Part shown: positions 10,297 to 19,608 of the stretch, in pieces
How positions within the stretch are numbered: the first letter of the stretch is position 1
How the letters are laid out: each line of letters opens with the position of its first letter
NCBI RefSeq assembly: GCF_002835935.1
Contig: NZ_PJCF01000013.1
Coordinates: 62,001 to 126,000, forward strand
Origin: Paraglaciecola sp. MB-3u-78
Lineage (GTDB): Bacteria; Pseudomonadota; Gammaproteobacteria; Enterobacterales; Alteromonadaceae
DNA: 64,000 nucleotides
Reading direction: 5' to 3'
Notes under the pieces: generated by a model
Told to the model about the DNA's origin: nothing
What the model saw: the letters and a program-made list of their open reading frames with translations, nothing else
The model's database searches: none
Program-made: the position numbers and the translations under genes

Positions 10297-11037
10297 TTAC
10301 TGATCTCGATTCTTAATGCTCTTGTCTACCGAGCCCAAAATACCACGCAATATATTCAATTCTTGCGACTCGGGGCGAGCACGATTATATAAGCGGCGTA
10401 ATTTAGCCATTACCATACCGGGATGTTTGGCAATGATGAAATTCGTTTTGATAAGGGTTTGTTCCAAATGACTATAAAAACCTTCAAGATCCTCCGCCAA
10501 TGGGTATTCTGTGTCTTCAGGGTGATTTTCTGGGTATTGGCCACGAGATAAATTTAAGTAAGCCATTCGCACTTCATAACACAACGTTTGAACTGCAGCG
10601 GCTAGGTTTAAAGAGCTATATTCAGGATTTGCTGGAATACATACATGAAAATGACATTGTTGTAATTCATCATTACTTAATCCATTATTTTCACGACCAA
10701 ACACCAAAGCGACAGGATACTTAGATACTTCATTTATCATCTTTTCACCGCATCCTCTTGGCTCTAACATTGGCCAAGATAAAGTGCGAGAACGAGCGCT
10801 AGTGCCAATGACTAAACCACAATCAGCCACAGCTTCGGCCAGGGTATCTACCGTTCTTGCATTCGCTAATACGTCACCCGCGCCTGCTGCTAACGCACTG
10901 GATTTACCATCTGGTGCAGTGATAGGAGCAACCAACACCAATTGACTCAACCCCATGGTTTTCATTGCCCTTGCAGCCGAGCCAATGTTGCCTGTGTGGG
11001 AGGTATTAACTAACACTATGCGAATATTTTCTAACAT
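10297..11037 (-). CDS. trmJ: tRNA (cytidine/uridine-2'-O-)-methyltransferase TrmJ
   Basis: A SPOUT-class enzyme that 2'-O-methylates tRNA position 32. The family start [19 protein letters not shown] and the knot motifs [14 protein letters not shown] (about 130-143) and [10 protein letters not shown] (about 160-169) are visible. The length of 246 matches E. coli. The gene is divergent from suhB, the same neighbourhood as in many gammaproteobacteria. Confidence 0.95.
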   Translation of the reverse strand: MLENIRIVLVNTSHTGNIGSAARAMKTMGLSQLVLVAPITAPDGKSSALAAGAGDVLANARTVDTLAEAVADCGLVIGTSARSRTLSWPMLEPRGCGEKMINEVSKYPVALVFGRENNGLSNDELQQCHFHVCIPANPEYSSLNLAAAVQTLCYEVRMAYLNLSRGQYPENHPEDTEYPLAEDLEGFYSHLEQTLIKTNFIIAKHPGMVMAKLRRLYNRARPESQELNILRGILGSVDKSIKNRDQ

Positions 11038-11302
11038 GATGAGGGTATCTTTTGTTTAGCTGCTCAATTTTGGGCGCGAATAATAACATATTTATGCTAA
11101 ACCACCTCAAAATGACGTTTTAGCATAAATATGAAATGGATTACCTAGTAAGACAAATCGTCAAAAAATTTTCTAATTGCTAAATTGGCATATCTTGATA
11201 TACTACGCGGCGATTTTTTGTTCAGCAAACGCTATTAATTATTTGCTGAACTATTAATTTAATGTTCTTTATTTAATGTTCTTTTAAAATTGGTGGTTAA
11301 CT

Positions 11303-12076
11303 ATGCATCCTATGCTGAATATAGCGATCCGTGCTGCGCGTGCTGCGGGTAATATCATTGCTAATGGGTTTGATAATCAGACCGACTTGCAAACTGAAGC
11401 AAAAGGTGACAACGATTACGTCACTCGTATCGATAAAGAAGCCGAACAGGCCATAATCCATAAAATCAAGCTATCTTACCCTGAACATAGTTTTGTGGGT
11501 GAAGAAGGTGGCGTAGTGGAAGGTGACAACGATTTTAAATGGGTTATTGATCCGTTAGATGGCACCACCAATTTTATCAAAGGCATCCCTCATTTTGCCG
11601 TATCTATTGCCCTCATACACAAAGGTCGCTTAGACCAAGGCGTAATATTTGATCCTATACGTGGCGAATTATTCACAGCAAGCAGAGGCGCAGGTGCTCA
11701 GCTCAATGGCTTTCGTATTCGTGCCAGTAAGGCCAAAGAATTAAGTCAAACTATCCTAGCCACTTCTTTTCCTTTTAAAAATAAAACCAGTTTGCCTCAG
11801 TATTTAGAAGGTTTTAATAAAATATTTATGCAAGCAGGCGATATACGTCGCAGCGGTTCAGCAGCACTAGATTTGGCATACGTCGCAGCTGGCCGTTATG
11901 ATGGTTATTGGGAGAGTGGTCTCAAACCTTGGGACATAGCAGCCGGTGAATTAATGGTACGTGAATCTGGAGGGTTGGTAACAGACTTTTCTGGTGGTAA
12001 CGACCCCATGCATAAAGGCGATATTGTTGCTGGTAGCCCTAAGGTTGTGCAGTGTTTAGTGAAACACTTGAAGTAA
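11303..12076 (+). CDS. suhB: Inositol-1-monophosphatase family protein SuhB
   Basis: A Mg-dependent phosphatase of the IMPase family. In E. coli SuhB also takes part in rRNA transcription antitermination complexes. Metal-binding motifs are GEEGG near residue 67, DPLDGTTNF near 82-90 and WDIAAGELM near 210-218. The 257 residues are slightly fewer than in E. coli (267). A rho-independent terminator follows immediately. Confidence 0.94.
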   Translation: MHPMLNIAIRAARAAGNIIANGFDNQTDLQTEAKGDNDYVTRIDKEAEQAIIHKIKLSYPEHSFVGEEGGVVEGDNDFKWVIDPLDGTTNFIKGIPHFAVSIALIHKGRLDQGVIFDPIRGELFTASRGAGAQLNGFRIRASKAKELSQTILATSFPFKNKTSLPQYLEGFNKIFMQAGDIRRSGSAALDLAYVAAGRYDGYWESGLKPWDIAAGELMVRESGGLVTDFSGGNDPMHKGDIVAGSPKVVQCLVKHLK

Positions 12077-12095
12077 AAACTTCATGAATTTTTAA

Positions 12096-12119
12096 GGCGA
12101 GCAGCAGCTCGCCTTTTTT
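12096..12119 (+). terminator. Rho-independent terminator after suhB
   Basis: Stem GGCGAGC/GCTCGCC with an AGCA loop, followed by six T, begins 19 bases beyond the suhB stop. Confidence 0.9.
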
Positions 12120-12286
12120 GTTTGCCCTCCCCCATTTCACCTTCCCGCCTTTTGTCTAAACATATAAAAAAGCCAAAGATTAAACATGGCTTTAAAATAG
12201 TTTTAGCAAGTAGTGTTTTTATCCGCTCGGTGAACCTCACCTTTAACTCTGATATAAACGCTTAATGGTCAAACGACTTGGATCTA

Positions 12287-12500
12287 AAGATAGTTTTTGT
12301 TTTTCTCTGTGCAGCGAAGCCTCATCTTCCTCGGTGGTGCAAAATATCTTTAACTTTCGTCTTTTCAACATTTAATGCCAAATTATTTTGCACCACCGAG
12401 AACACAGAGCGCTAACAACATTCACAAAAGAAAAAATCGCTTTAAACTACTTGAATCAAGTCGTTCTTTTTTGCTTTTCTCTGTGAAGCTTAGCGGTCGG
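12287..12500. repeat. Long palindromic CACAGAG-type repeat element
   Basis: A 16-base perfect inverted repeat (12330-12345 and 12385-12400, arm CTCGGTGGTGCAAAAT) is flanked outside by CTCTGTG near 12305 and CACAGAG near 12403. A further TTTTCTCTGTG occurs near 12476. The element fills the gap between convergent suhB and cusA. It shares its core words with copies near 3.0 kb and 22.6 kb. No gene is seen in it. Confidence 0.7.
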
Positions 12501-12545
12501 CACCCAACGCTCTTTTCTCTCAATGGTTAATAAACTTTTTGCTTT

Positions 12546-15500
12546 TCATTTAATAGATTGTTTGCGCCATAACAAATAAACAACAGGCACAATAATTAAC
12601 GACAGCACTAGAGCGCTGGCCATGCCTCCTACCATTGGCGCAGCAATACGACTCATCACTTCTGAACCTGTACCTGAGCCGTACAAAACCGGCAATAAAC
12701 CTAGCATAATGGTGGCAACTGTCATCATCACTGGCCTTACTCTAAGCCCAGCTCCTTGCATCACTGTTTCAACCAAGTCTTCTAAACTAGGCTGAGTGTT
12801 ATTATTTTGATGGGTTTGTATCAATTCTTGATACGACTGATTGAGATAGACCAACATAATCACGCCTATCTCTGCTGCCACACCGGCCAGTGCGATAAAA
12901 CCAACGCCAGATGCCACAGACAGGTTAAAACCTTCCAAATATAACAACCAAACACCACCAATTAGAGCTAAAGGTAAAGTGCCTATTATAATGGCGACCT
13001 CAACAAAGTTGCGAAAGTTGACATACAGCAAAATAATGATAATCGCCAGCGTTAAGGGTAATACGTAGGCAAGCTTCTCTTTAGCCCGCTGCATATATTC
13101 ATATTGCCCTGCCCAATTTAGGCTGTAACCCGTTGGCAAGTCTAACTCTTGAGATAACAACAACTTTGCATTTTGGACGTAGCTGCCAACATCAATGTCT
13201 TTAATATCAATGTAGGTCCAGCCATTTATTCGCGCATTCTCACTTTTTATCCCCGCGGGGCCATCTTCTACGTAAATTTTTGCAACGTCAGCCAAGGCAA
13301 TACGTTGTCCAGTTGCCGTGACTATAGGCAACAAAGCAAGTTGCTCTGGTGAATCTCGATAACTTTGTGGATAACGTAAGTTAATGGGGTAACGCTCCAA
13401 ACCTTCAACCGACTCGGACACATTCATGCCTCCAATCGCAGTGGATATCACTTGTTGCACATCTGAAATATTTAGGCCGTAACGAGATGCCTTTTCACGC
13501 TGGATATCGACTTTAATATAACGCCCAGCGGCAACCCGTTCTGAATACACCGAAGCGGTACCCGACATCTGTGAAAGGATTTCCTCTATATCTTGACCGA
13601 TACGTTGAATAACAACCAAATCACTGCCTGCCACTTTAATACCCACTGGGGTTTTAATACCTGTTGCGAGCATGTCGATACGGGTTTTTATCGGCATCAC
13701 CCACGCATTCGTCAATCCTGGGATCTGCACCAGTTTATCGAGCTCTGCCCGCAGCTTTTCGGTTGTCATGCCAACACGCCATTCGTCTTGCGGTTTAAGC
13801 TGAATAAAGGTTTCAATCATAGTCAGTGGTGCTGGATCGGTGGCAGTCTCGGCGCGGCCTATTTTCCCAAATACACTTTTAACTTCTGGAACGGTGGCGA
13901 TCAATTTATCGGTTTGTTGCAACAGTTCTCGTGCCTTACCTATTGATAAACCTGCATAAGTAGTTGGCATATACATTAAATCACCTTCATCCAAGGGAGG
14001 GATAAATTCACTGCCCAGTTTGTTAATAGGATAAAAACCTACCACTGCAATCAACAAAGTGACTAGCACAGTACTCTTGGGGTGATGTAACACTAAACGT
14101 AAAACAGGTAAATACATGGCCACTAATAGTCTGTTTAGTGGGTTCTTCTTTTCACTCACAATTTTACCGCGAATGAAATACCCCATCAGCACGGGCACTA
14201 AGGTAATGGCCAAGCCAGCTGAGGCCGCCATTGCGTACGTTTTGGTATAGGCAAGTGGAGCAAACATTCTGCCTTCTTGCGCCTCTAAAATAAACACAGG
14301 TAGAAAGCTCACTGTGATAATTAATAAGCTAAAAAACAAAGCAGGCCCTACTTCTGATGCCGACTTTGCGACTATTTGCCAACGGTTTTCATTGGTTAGT
14401 GGTGTTTTTTCCATGTGTTTATGCATGTTTTCAATCATCACTATAGCGCCATCAGTCATGGCACCTATAGCTATGGCAATGCCTCCTAAAGACATAATAT
14501 TGGCATTAACACCTTGCCAATACATGATGATAAATGACACCAGAATACCTATAGGTAAACTGATTACCGCCACAATGGATGAACGAATATGAAATAAAAA
14601 CGCGGCACACACCAAAGCAACAATAAGCAGTTCTTCGCCTAGTTTCGACCATAAATTATCCACGGCCCGCGTAATTAAATCTGAACGGTCGTACACCGTC
14701 ACTATTTCAACTCCCTCAGGTAAACTATCTTTTAACGTAGCTAATTTTTGTTTCACTCCGGAAATGGTTTTTTGCGCATTTTCACCAAAGCGCATCACCA
14801 CCACCCCGCCAGCCACTTCACCCTCGCCATTAAGCTCTGCAATGCCTCTGCGCATTTGTGGGCCAAGACGAATATCAGCCACGTCTCTTAGTAACAAAGG
14901 GGTGCCTTTATCATTGATACCCAATGGAATAAGGGCTAAATCTTCAATAGATTGAATATATCCAGAAGCACTGACCATATATTCAGCTTCTGCCATTTCA
15001 ATCACAGAGGCACCCACTTCCTGATTGCCCTGTTTAACGGCTAGTTGAATAAGACTTAAAGGTATGCCATATGCACGCAACTTGTCTGGGTCGACTATAA
15101 TTTGATACTGCTTGACCATCCCCCCAATCGAAGCCACCTCGGATACACCAGACACAGTTTGCAACTCAAACTTGAGAAACCAATCTTGAATAGAGCGTAA
15201 CTGACTAAGATCATGTTTGCCGGTGCGGTCTACCAGCGCATATAAATAAATCCAGCCCACACCCGTTGCATCAGGGCCTAGTTGCGGCTTTGCTGCTGCA
15301 GGTAGACGTGGAGCAACTTGTGACAAATATTCCATCACTCTGCTGCGCGCCCAGTAGAGGTCGGTTTTATCATCAAATATAATGTAGACAAAAGAATCAC
15401 CAAAAAATGAAAAACCACGGACGGTTTTTGCCCCCGGTACAGACAACATGGCAGTGGTCAAAGGGTAAGTCACTTGATCTTCGATAACCTGTGGAGACTG

Positions 15501-15665
15501 CCCAGGGTAACTGGTCTTAATGATAACTTGTACATCGGACAGATCAGGTAAGGCATCGACTGGGGTATTACGTATGGCAAACAGTCCTAACCCAATAACA
15601 ATAAAAGTAGCCAGCAAAACAAAAAAACGATTGTTGATTGACCAATGGATGATCCGTTCAATCAT
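12546..15665 (-). CDS. cusA: Cu(I)/Ag(I)-type RND efflux pump, inner-membrane subunit (CusA-like)
   Basis: A heavy-metal RND transporter of about 1039 residues, proton-driven, exporting metal from periplasm and cytoplasm through a tripartite channel. Methionines corresponding to the E. coli CusA relay are kept: LMYMPTT, PLTMIET and RIDMLATGI, which favours Cu/Ag over the CzcA-type Co/Zn/Cd pumps. The ATG at 15665 is preferred because GGAG lies upstream and the start overlaps the cusB stop by 8 bases (ATGATTGA). An upstream ATG six codons earlier is possible. Transmembrane segments flank two large periplasmic loops as usual. Confidence 0.93.
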   Translation of the reverse strand: MIERIIHWSINNRFFVLLATFIVIGLGLFAIRNTPVDALPDLSDVQVIIKTSYPGQSPQVIEDQVTYPLTTAMLSVPGAKTVRGFSFFGDSFVYIIFDDKTDLYWARSRVMEYLSQVAPRLPAAAKPQLGPDATGVGWIYLYALVDRTGKHDLSQLRSIQDWFLKFELQTVSGVSEVASIGGMVKQYQIIVDPDKLRAYGIPLSLIQLAVKQGNQEVGASVIEMAEAEYMVSASGYIQSIEDLALIPLGINDKGTPLLLRDVADIRLGPQMRRGIAELNGEGEVAGGVVVMRFGENAQKTISGVKQKLATLKDSLPEGVEIVTVYDRSDLITRAVDNLWSKLGEELLIVALVCAAFLFHIRSSIVAVISLPIGILVSFIIMYWQGVNANIMSLGGIAIAIGAMTDGAIVMIENMHKHMEKTPLTNENRWQIVAKSASEVGPALFFSLLIITVSFLPVFILEAQEGRMFAPLAYTKTYAMAASAGLAITLVPVLMGYFIRGKIVSEKKNPLNRLLVAMYLPVLRLVLHHPKSTVLVTLLIAVVGFYPINKLGSEFIPPLDEGDLMYMPTTYAGLSIGKARELLQQTDKLIATVPEVKSVFGKIGRAETATDPAPLTMIETFIQLKPQDEWRVGMTTEKLRAELDKLVQIPGLTNAWVMPIKTRIDMLATGIKTPVGIKVAGSDLVVIQRIGQDIEEILSQMSGTASVYSERVAAGRYIKVDIQREKASRYGLNISDVQQVISTAIGGMNVSESVEGLERYPINLRYPQSYRDSPEQLALLPIVTATGQRIALADVAKIYVEDGPAGIKSENARINGWTYIDIKDIDVGSYVQNAKLLLSQELDLPTGYSLNWAGQYEYMQRAKEKLAYVLPLTLAIIIILLYVNFRNFVEVAIIIGTLPLALIGGVWLLYLEGFNLSVASGVGFIALAGVAAEIGVIMLVYLNQSYQELIQTHQNNNTQPSLEDLVETVMQGAGLRVRPVMMTVATIMLGLLPVLYGSGTGSEVMSRIAAPMVGGMASALVLSLIIVPVVYLLWRKQSIK

Positions 15666-17202
15666 GGTTAAGCTCCTGCCCATTTTCCTGAATAGTTAAC
15701 CCATAATCAGTAATCAAAAAATCACCGTTTTGAATTTCAAAAGTGAAGTGTATTTTGTCCCCTTGCTGCAATTTGTTGAGAGACAACCTATCAGCAAAAA
15801 CAAAATCCATGGTCTCAGGATCACGTCCCCACTTTTCGATAGGACCACGACTAATATTAGCCACCCGGGTCTGAAAATTGATTTGGTTAATGACGCCTTC
15901 AACATCGGCTGAGTCTACGTTTTCATCTGAGGTGTTAACTTGAACGTCATCTGCTTTATTTTCTTGACCTTTATTTTTTTGACCAATATCTGCTGGTGAC
16001 AAAGACATACGCATAAAATCAGAATGGATACTGCTTTCCGAGTCCAGCAAAAACTGAGCTGAAGTCACCACTTGCTCACCCACTTCCACACCGTCCAATA
16101 TTTGCGCCAACTTGCTGGTGACTTGTCCCAAATTCACCTCTACAGATTTGTACTGACCTTTACCTACAACTAACACCACTCTATCTTGGGTGCCGGTGCG
16201 AATAACCGCCTCTTTAGGGACTAATAAGGTTTGCTCTTGTGAGTCGTTATGAATGATGACCTGAGCAAACATGTTAGGTTTAAGCAACATATCAACATTG
16301 TCAAAACGTAACCTGACCCTCAGTGTGCGTGTTTTAGCATCGACTGTGGGATAAACATAATCAACTTGCCCTTGCCATGTTTTCCCGGGAACAAAACCAA
16401 GAGTCATAGTGACCAACTGACCTATTTTGACCTGGGCTGCTTGGCGTTCAAACACCTCAGCTTTTACCCACACATCATCCAATGCACCGATAGACATCAA
16501 AGTAGTGCCAGGTTTTACGAAAAATCCTTCCCTGATGGCTAGGTTGTCTATCACCCCAGATTGCGGAGCGTTAAACACAATAGTTTGTTGTACAACTTGA
16601 CTCGTTTTAAGTTCTCTCATGCTTTGTTCAGGCATTTGCAATGCTAATAAGCGACTTTCTGCCGCTAAGGTTAACTCTTGGTTATTACGCTTTTTGGCTA
16701 ATAGGTATTCCTCCTGTGCATTCACGAGTTCAGGTGAATACAAAGCATACAGAGGCTCGCCCTTACTCACCTGTTCACCCGATGCTTTGATGTAAAGTTT
16801 TTCAATCCATCCCTCAACACGAGGGTGTACATGCAACAGGTTATTTTCATTATATTGCACGTAACCTACCGTCTTTATAGACTCCTGAAGTACAGCCAGC
16901 TTAACCTTTGCCGTTCTCACACCTAAATTATTGACCACACTTGGCGAAATCCGCACGACACCAGGGTCTTCCTCTTTTGTGGAGTCTGCAAAAACAGGCA
17001 CTAAGTCCATACCCATAGGTGACTTCCCAGGTTCATCACGGCGAAAATTAGGATCCATAGGGGCGACCCAATAAAGGGGAGCAGACTCGGTAGCGGTCGC
17101 GTGAGTCATATCCATTTCTGTGGATACAAATTGTGAGTAAATAGTCGCGGTTAATATTGCCCCGCCCACTCCACCAACGATGATGGCATATAGCGTTTTC
17201 AT
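15658..17202 (-). CDS. cusB: RND efflux periplasmic adaptor (CusB-like) with N-terminal metal-binding and C-terminal CusF-like domains
   Basis: A membrane-fusion protein linking the CusA-like pump to the outer-membrane channel. After an N-terminal signal/anchor comes a heavy-metal-binding segment (residues 43-71: YWVAPMDPNF...PMGMDLVP), a variant of the YxCPMHP type with both cysteines missing. The HlyD-type hairpin and barrel domains follow. Residues ~440-510 form a CusF-like fold. Of the E. coli CusF ligands, the Trp (EKW) and one Met (ETMDF) seem kept, while the His position reads Ser/Arg. It overlaps its neighbours at both ends, so translation is probably coupled. Confidence 0.92.
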   Translation of the reverse strand: MKTLYAIIVGGVGGAILTATIYSQFVSTEMDMTHATATESAPLYWVAPMDPNFRRDEPGKSPMGMDLVPVFADSTKEEDPGVVRISPSVVNNLGVRTAKVKLAVLQESIKTVGYVQYNENNLLHVHPRVEGWIEKLYIKASGEQVSKGEPLYALYSPELVNAQEEYLLAKKRNNQELTLAAESRLLALQMPEQSMRELKTSQVVQQTIVFNAPQSGVIDNLAIREGFFVKPGTTLMSIGALDDVWVKAEVFERQAAQVKIGQLVTMTLGFVPGKTWQGQVDYVYPTVDAKTRTLRVRLRFDNVDMLLKPNMFAQVIIHNDSQEQTLLVPKEAVIRTGTQDRVVLVVGKGQYKSVEVNLGQVTSKLAQILDGVEVGEQVVTSAQFLLDSESSIHSDFMRMSLSPADIGQKNKGQENKADDVQVNTSDENVDSADVEGVINQINFQTRVANISRGPIEKWGRDPETMDFVFADRLSLNKLQQGDKIHFTFEIQNGDFLITDYGLTIQENGQELNHD

Positions 17203-18551
17203 CGATATTCTCCTGTATTATATGAACTTGTGTGACCTTCCAAGAAATACCAAAGCTGGATGCGTATTTTGAACTTTTCGATTTGAATATCGATCAAATC
17301 GATGTGTGCACTGAGCTGGGAAATTCGAGCACGCATCACCTCTGAAAAATCCCCATCATCAGTGGTATAGGCTGACAATGACGCATCTGCTTGCTCTTGA
17401 GTTTGTGGCAGTATTGCGGTTAAAAAGCCTGCTTCACGTTGCCCAAAGCGGGTTTTCTGTTGATACAGGCTTAACATCTGAGCCAGCATGCGTTGCTGCA
17501 ATAAACGTTTATCGGTCTCTATGGCTTGGGCCGTAAGGCGAGATGCCGCCACTTCACTGTCTTGTTGTGCATATCCAAATAAAGGTACATCCACGGTAAT
17601 ACCAATAGAGAAAAAATCCGCACGGCTTTGGCCAAGCTGGTCGTCATCTCGGTAGGCATAACTGGCATTCACTCCCCACTGCGGTTTGTATTTTTGTTGC
17701 GCCAAGTTTACCGCTGTGTCGCCAGCTTTAGCTGATTGTTCGATAGCAAGTAAGGCTGGATGCTGTGTTAATACCTGCAACAACCCCATATTGTCTGCTC
17801 GTTGTAAAAGCACTGTAAACGCATCTGGCAGTTCAGGGGATGTGGGAATAGAAGTGTTTGCTGCAAAGGTTTCGTATACTGCCAGCTGAGCAGCAGGAGA
17901 AAGCCATTCAGACAAGTTTGTCAGGGCCATATCTCGCTGACTATTAACAGCGGTTAATCTGTCATCTAATCTAGCCAACTCAAGTTGTGCGCTTATTACA
18001 TCTTGTTGACGGGTATTGCCTTGGGCTGAGGAATAACTCGCTTTTACGATATCTACCAATTGCTCAAAGAGCACACGGTCACGCTCAATTAAGCGGATGG
18101 TTTGGTCAGCTTTAATTGCGTTTAACCAAAGTTGTGACACCGTCACCTGTATTTTGGCTTTGCGATCTTCTCGCTGATACGGATGTTGGTCAGCCTGATA
18201 ACTCAGTTGCTGTTGCTTGATAGCCAAACTATCGCCACGGGGGAAGGTTTGAGCGATCCCTACCTTAAATTGCGTCATTGCCTCTTGGTTAAATGCAAAA
18301 CCATCTGAAGGTAAATTTAGTAGTCCCATTGTTAACATAGGATCAGGCAGATTATTCACCCCTTCACTCGCAGCGCGAAGCGCTTGTTCTTGAAGTTGGT
18401 TACCCGTTAACCAAGGATCATGCGCAATAGCTATTTTTACGGCGTCTTGCATGGTTATAACCGCAAATACGCTAAAGGGAAAAGTACTCATCAGCATCAC
18501 AAACAAGGCTAACGATGAGGGCGAAAAATGGAACTTATTAGTGTGTTGCAT
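17199..18551 (-). CDS. TolC-family outer-membrane efflux protein (CusC role)
   Basis: A 450-residue protein with a Sec signal peptide (hydrophobic residues about 12-30) and the helix-rich repeats of outer-membrane efflux proteins. No lipobox Cys is visible, unlike E. coli CusC. It ends in a 4-base ATGA overlap with cusB, giving the order TolC-family, cusB, cusA typical of metal RND operons. Its role as the outer-membrane channel of this pump follows from the operon. Confidence 0.9.
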   Translation of the reverse strand: MQHTNKFHFSPSSLALFVMLMSTFPFSVFAVITMQDAVKIAIAHDPWLTGNQLQEQALRAASEGVNNLPDPMLTMGLLNLPSDGFAFNQEAMTQFKVGIAQTFPRGDSLAIKQQQLSYQADQHPYQREDRKAKIQVTVSQLWLNAIKADQTIRLIERDRVLFEQLVDIVKASYSSAQGNTRQQDVISAQLELARLDDRLTAVNSQRDMALTNLSEWLSPAAQLAVYETFAANTSIPTSPELPDAFTVLLQRADNMGLLQVLTQHPALLAIEQSAKAGDTAVNLAQQKYKPQWGVNASYAYRDDDQLGQSRADFFSIGITVDVPLFGYAQQDSEVAASRLTAQAIETDKRLLQQRMLAQMLSLYQQKTRFGQREAGFLTAILPQTQEQADASLSAYTTDDGDFSEVMRARISQLSAHIDLIDIQIEKFKIRIQLWYFLEGHTSSYNTGEYR

Positions 18552-18657
18552 GGGTAGTCCATGTTGCCTAGTTTTACCAAACGCAAGAATACTAGGGTAT
18601 TAAAATCAAGGGGGAATTCGGCGAAAACGCCAGCTAAAGAAAAAGAGCCGCAATTGT

Positions 18658-19089
18658 CTATTTAAAAACGGATCTGTCCTGTGTTAGCGAATAATGGGGG
18701 GGTTTACGTAAAGACGGCAGGAATGCGTCTTGTATTGAAAACAAGTAAAAATCTGAAGAGTCTGCCACTACACTTAAAGCCGTGGCAGTCATAAAATGAG
18801 AGAGTGTTACAGAAGCACAGGTTCCTGTGAAACAACTACATTCTTGATCGCAGCAATCCATAGCCATATCTTGTTGTAGAGTATTTTGCTGGGTATCTTG
18901 CTTCATATTGTGTTGCATATGATTAGGCATTTCAGACTCAAGCAGACTCTGATTCATGGGGCCCATATCATCAATATGCTGACTACTGGCATGTGCATTT
19001 GACTCACAAGGTACAACCGCATAGGCGTATGACTGACCGATTAACAGCGCCATAATCAAACCCCATGTCATCACCTTATTTGTCATCAA
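18658..19089 (-). CDS. Small exported Met/His/Cys-rich protein heading the copper-efflux operon
   Basis: A 143-residue protein with a signal peptide (about residues 1-24, ending SYAYA). The mature part has many Met and His residues (HIDDMGPMNQ, MPNHMQHNMKQ) and a cysteine cluster CCDQECSCFTGTC near residues 88-100. Such residues bind soft metals, and the gene lies 106 bases upstream of the TolC-family gene on the same strand, so a periplasmic copper-binding or sensing role is a fair inference. It matches no family I can name. The Cys cluster resembles short proteins often found next to cus genes. Confidence 0.72.
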   Translation of the reverse strand: MMTNKVMTWGLIMALLIGQSYAYAVVPCESNAHASSQHIDDMGPMNQSLLESEMPNHMQHNMKQDTQQNTLQQDMAMDCCDQECSCFTGTCASVTLSHFMTATALSVVADSSDFYLFSIQDAFLPSLRKPPHYSLTQDRSVFK

Positions 19090-19156
19090 CTGTCTTTTAT
19101 CCCTTGTACTGAGAAATTAGAGAATACCATAATATGAAACACTGTCTATTTTGAAA

Positions 19157-19537
19157 CTAGTCTTGGGGAGATGTCATCTTGTCCTCTTTACTCGCGCCGT
19201 CTTCAATATACATGGCTTTATAATATTCAGGTGGAAAACATTGTTGTTTGCCATCCACCACATCTTTACATATCAATGTAGTTGTCAGGCTCTTTTTTTC
19301 AAATAGCGGCTTGAAGGCTTCTTTAGAGCTGGGGAGTTGCGCCACTACCTTTGTTATTAACATAGCATCTTGCTCAAGCCCCTCAATTGTGAAGAACAAT
19401 TTTTCCTTACTTGCATCCACATTATCTCCATCATGCAACACAGACAAAAGTGCCATATCAGTGGCAAACCCTAAAACTGTACAACTGTTTGCTACTAGAA
19501 TAAGGCTACATAACACTGCTATTTTGACCAATTTCAT
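19157..19537 (-). CDS. Small putative lipoprotein, unknown function
   Basis: From ATG at 19537 it is about 126 residues: MKLVKIAVLCSLILVANSC is a signal peptide with a plausible lipobox (ANSC). A longer frame starts 13 codons earlier but would bury the signal, so the inner start is preferred. The body has two further cysteines (ICKDV and QQCFP) and a charged C-terminus. No known domain is recognised. It lies between the copper operon and the M16 protease gene, with 67- and 71-base gaps. Confidence 0.65.
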   Translation of the reverse strand: MKLVKIAVLCSLILVANSCTVLGFATDMALLSVLHDGDNVDASKEKLFFTIEGLEQDAMLITKVVAQLPSSKEAFKPLFEKKSLTTTLICKDVVDGKQQCFPPEYYKAMYIEDGASKEDKMTSPQD

Positions 19538-19608
19538 ATTTATCTCTAATGTTGAAAACAGTTGCATATCCTCCAACTTCAGTGAGAAGGATATGCCATC
19601 ACAAAAAT

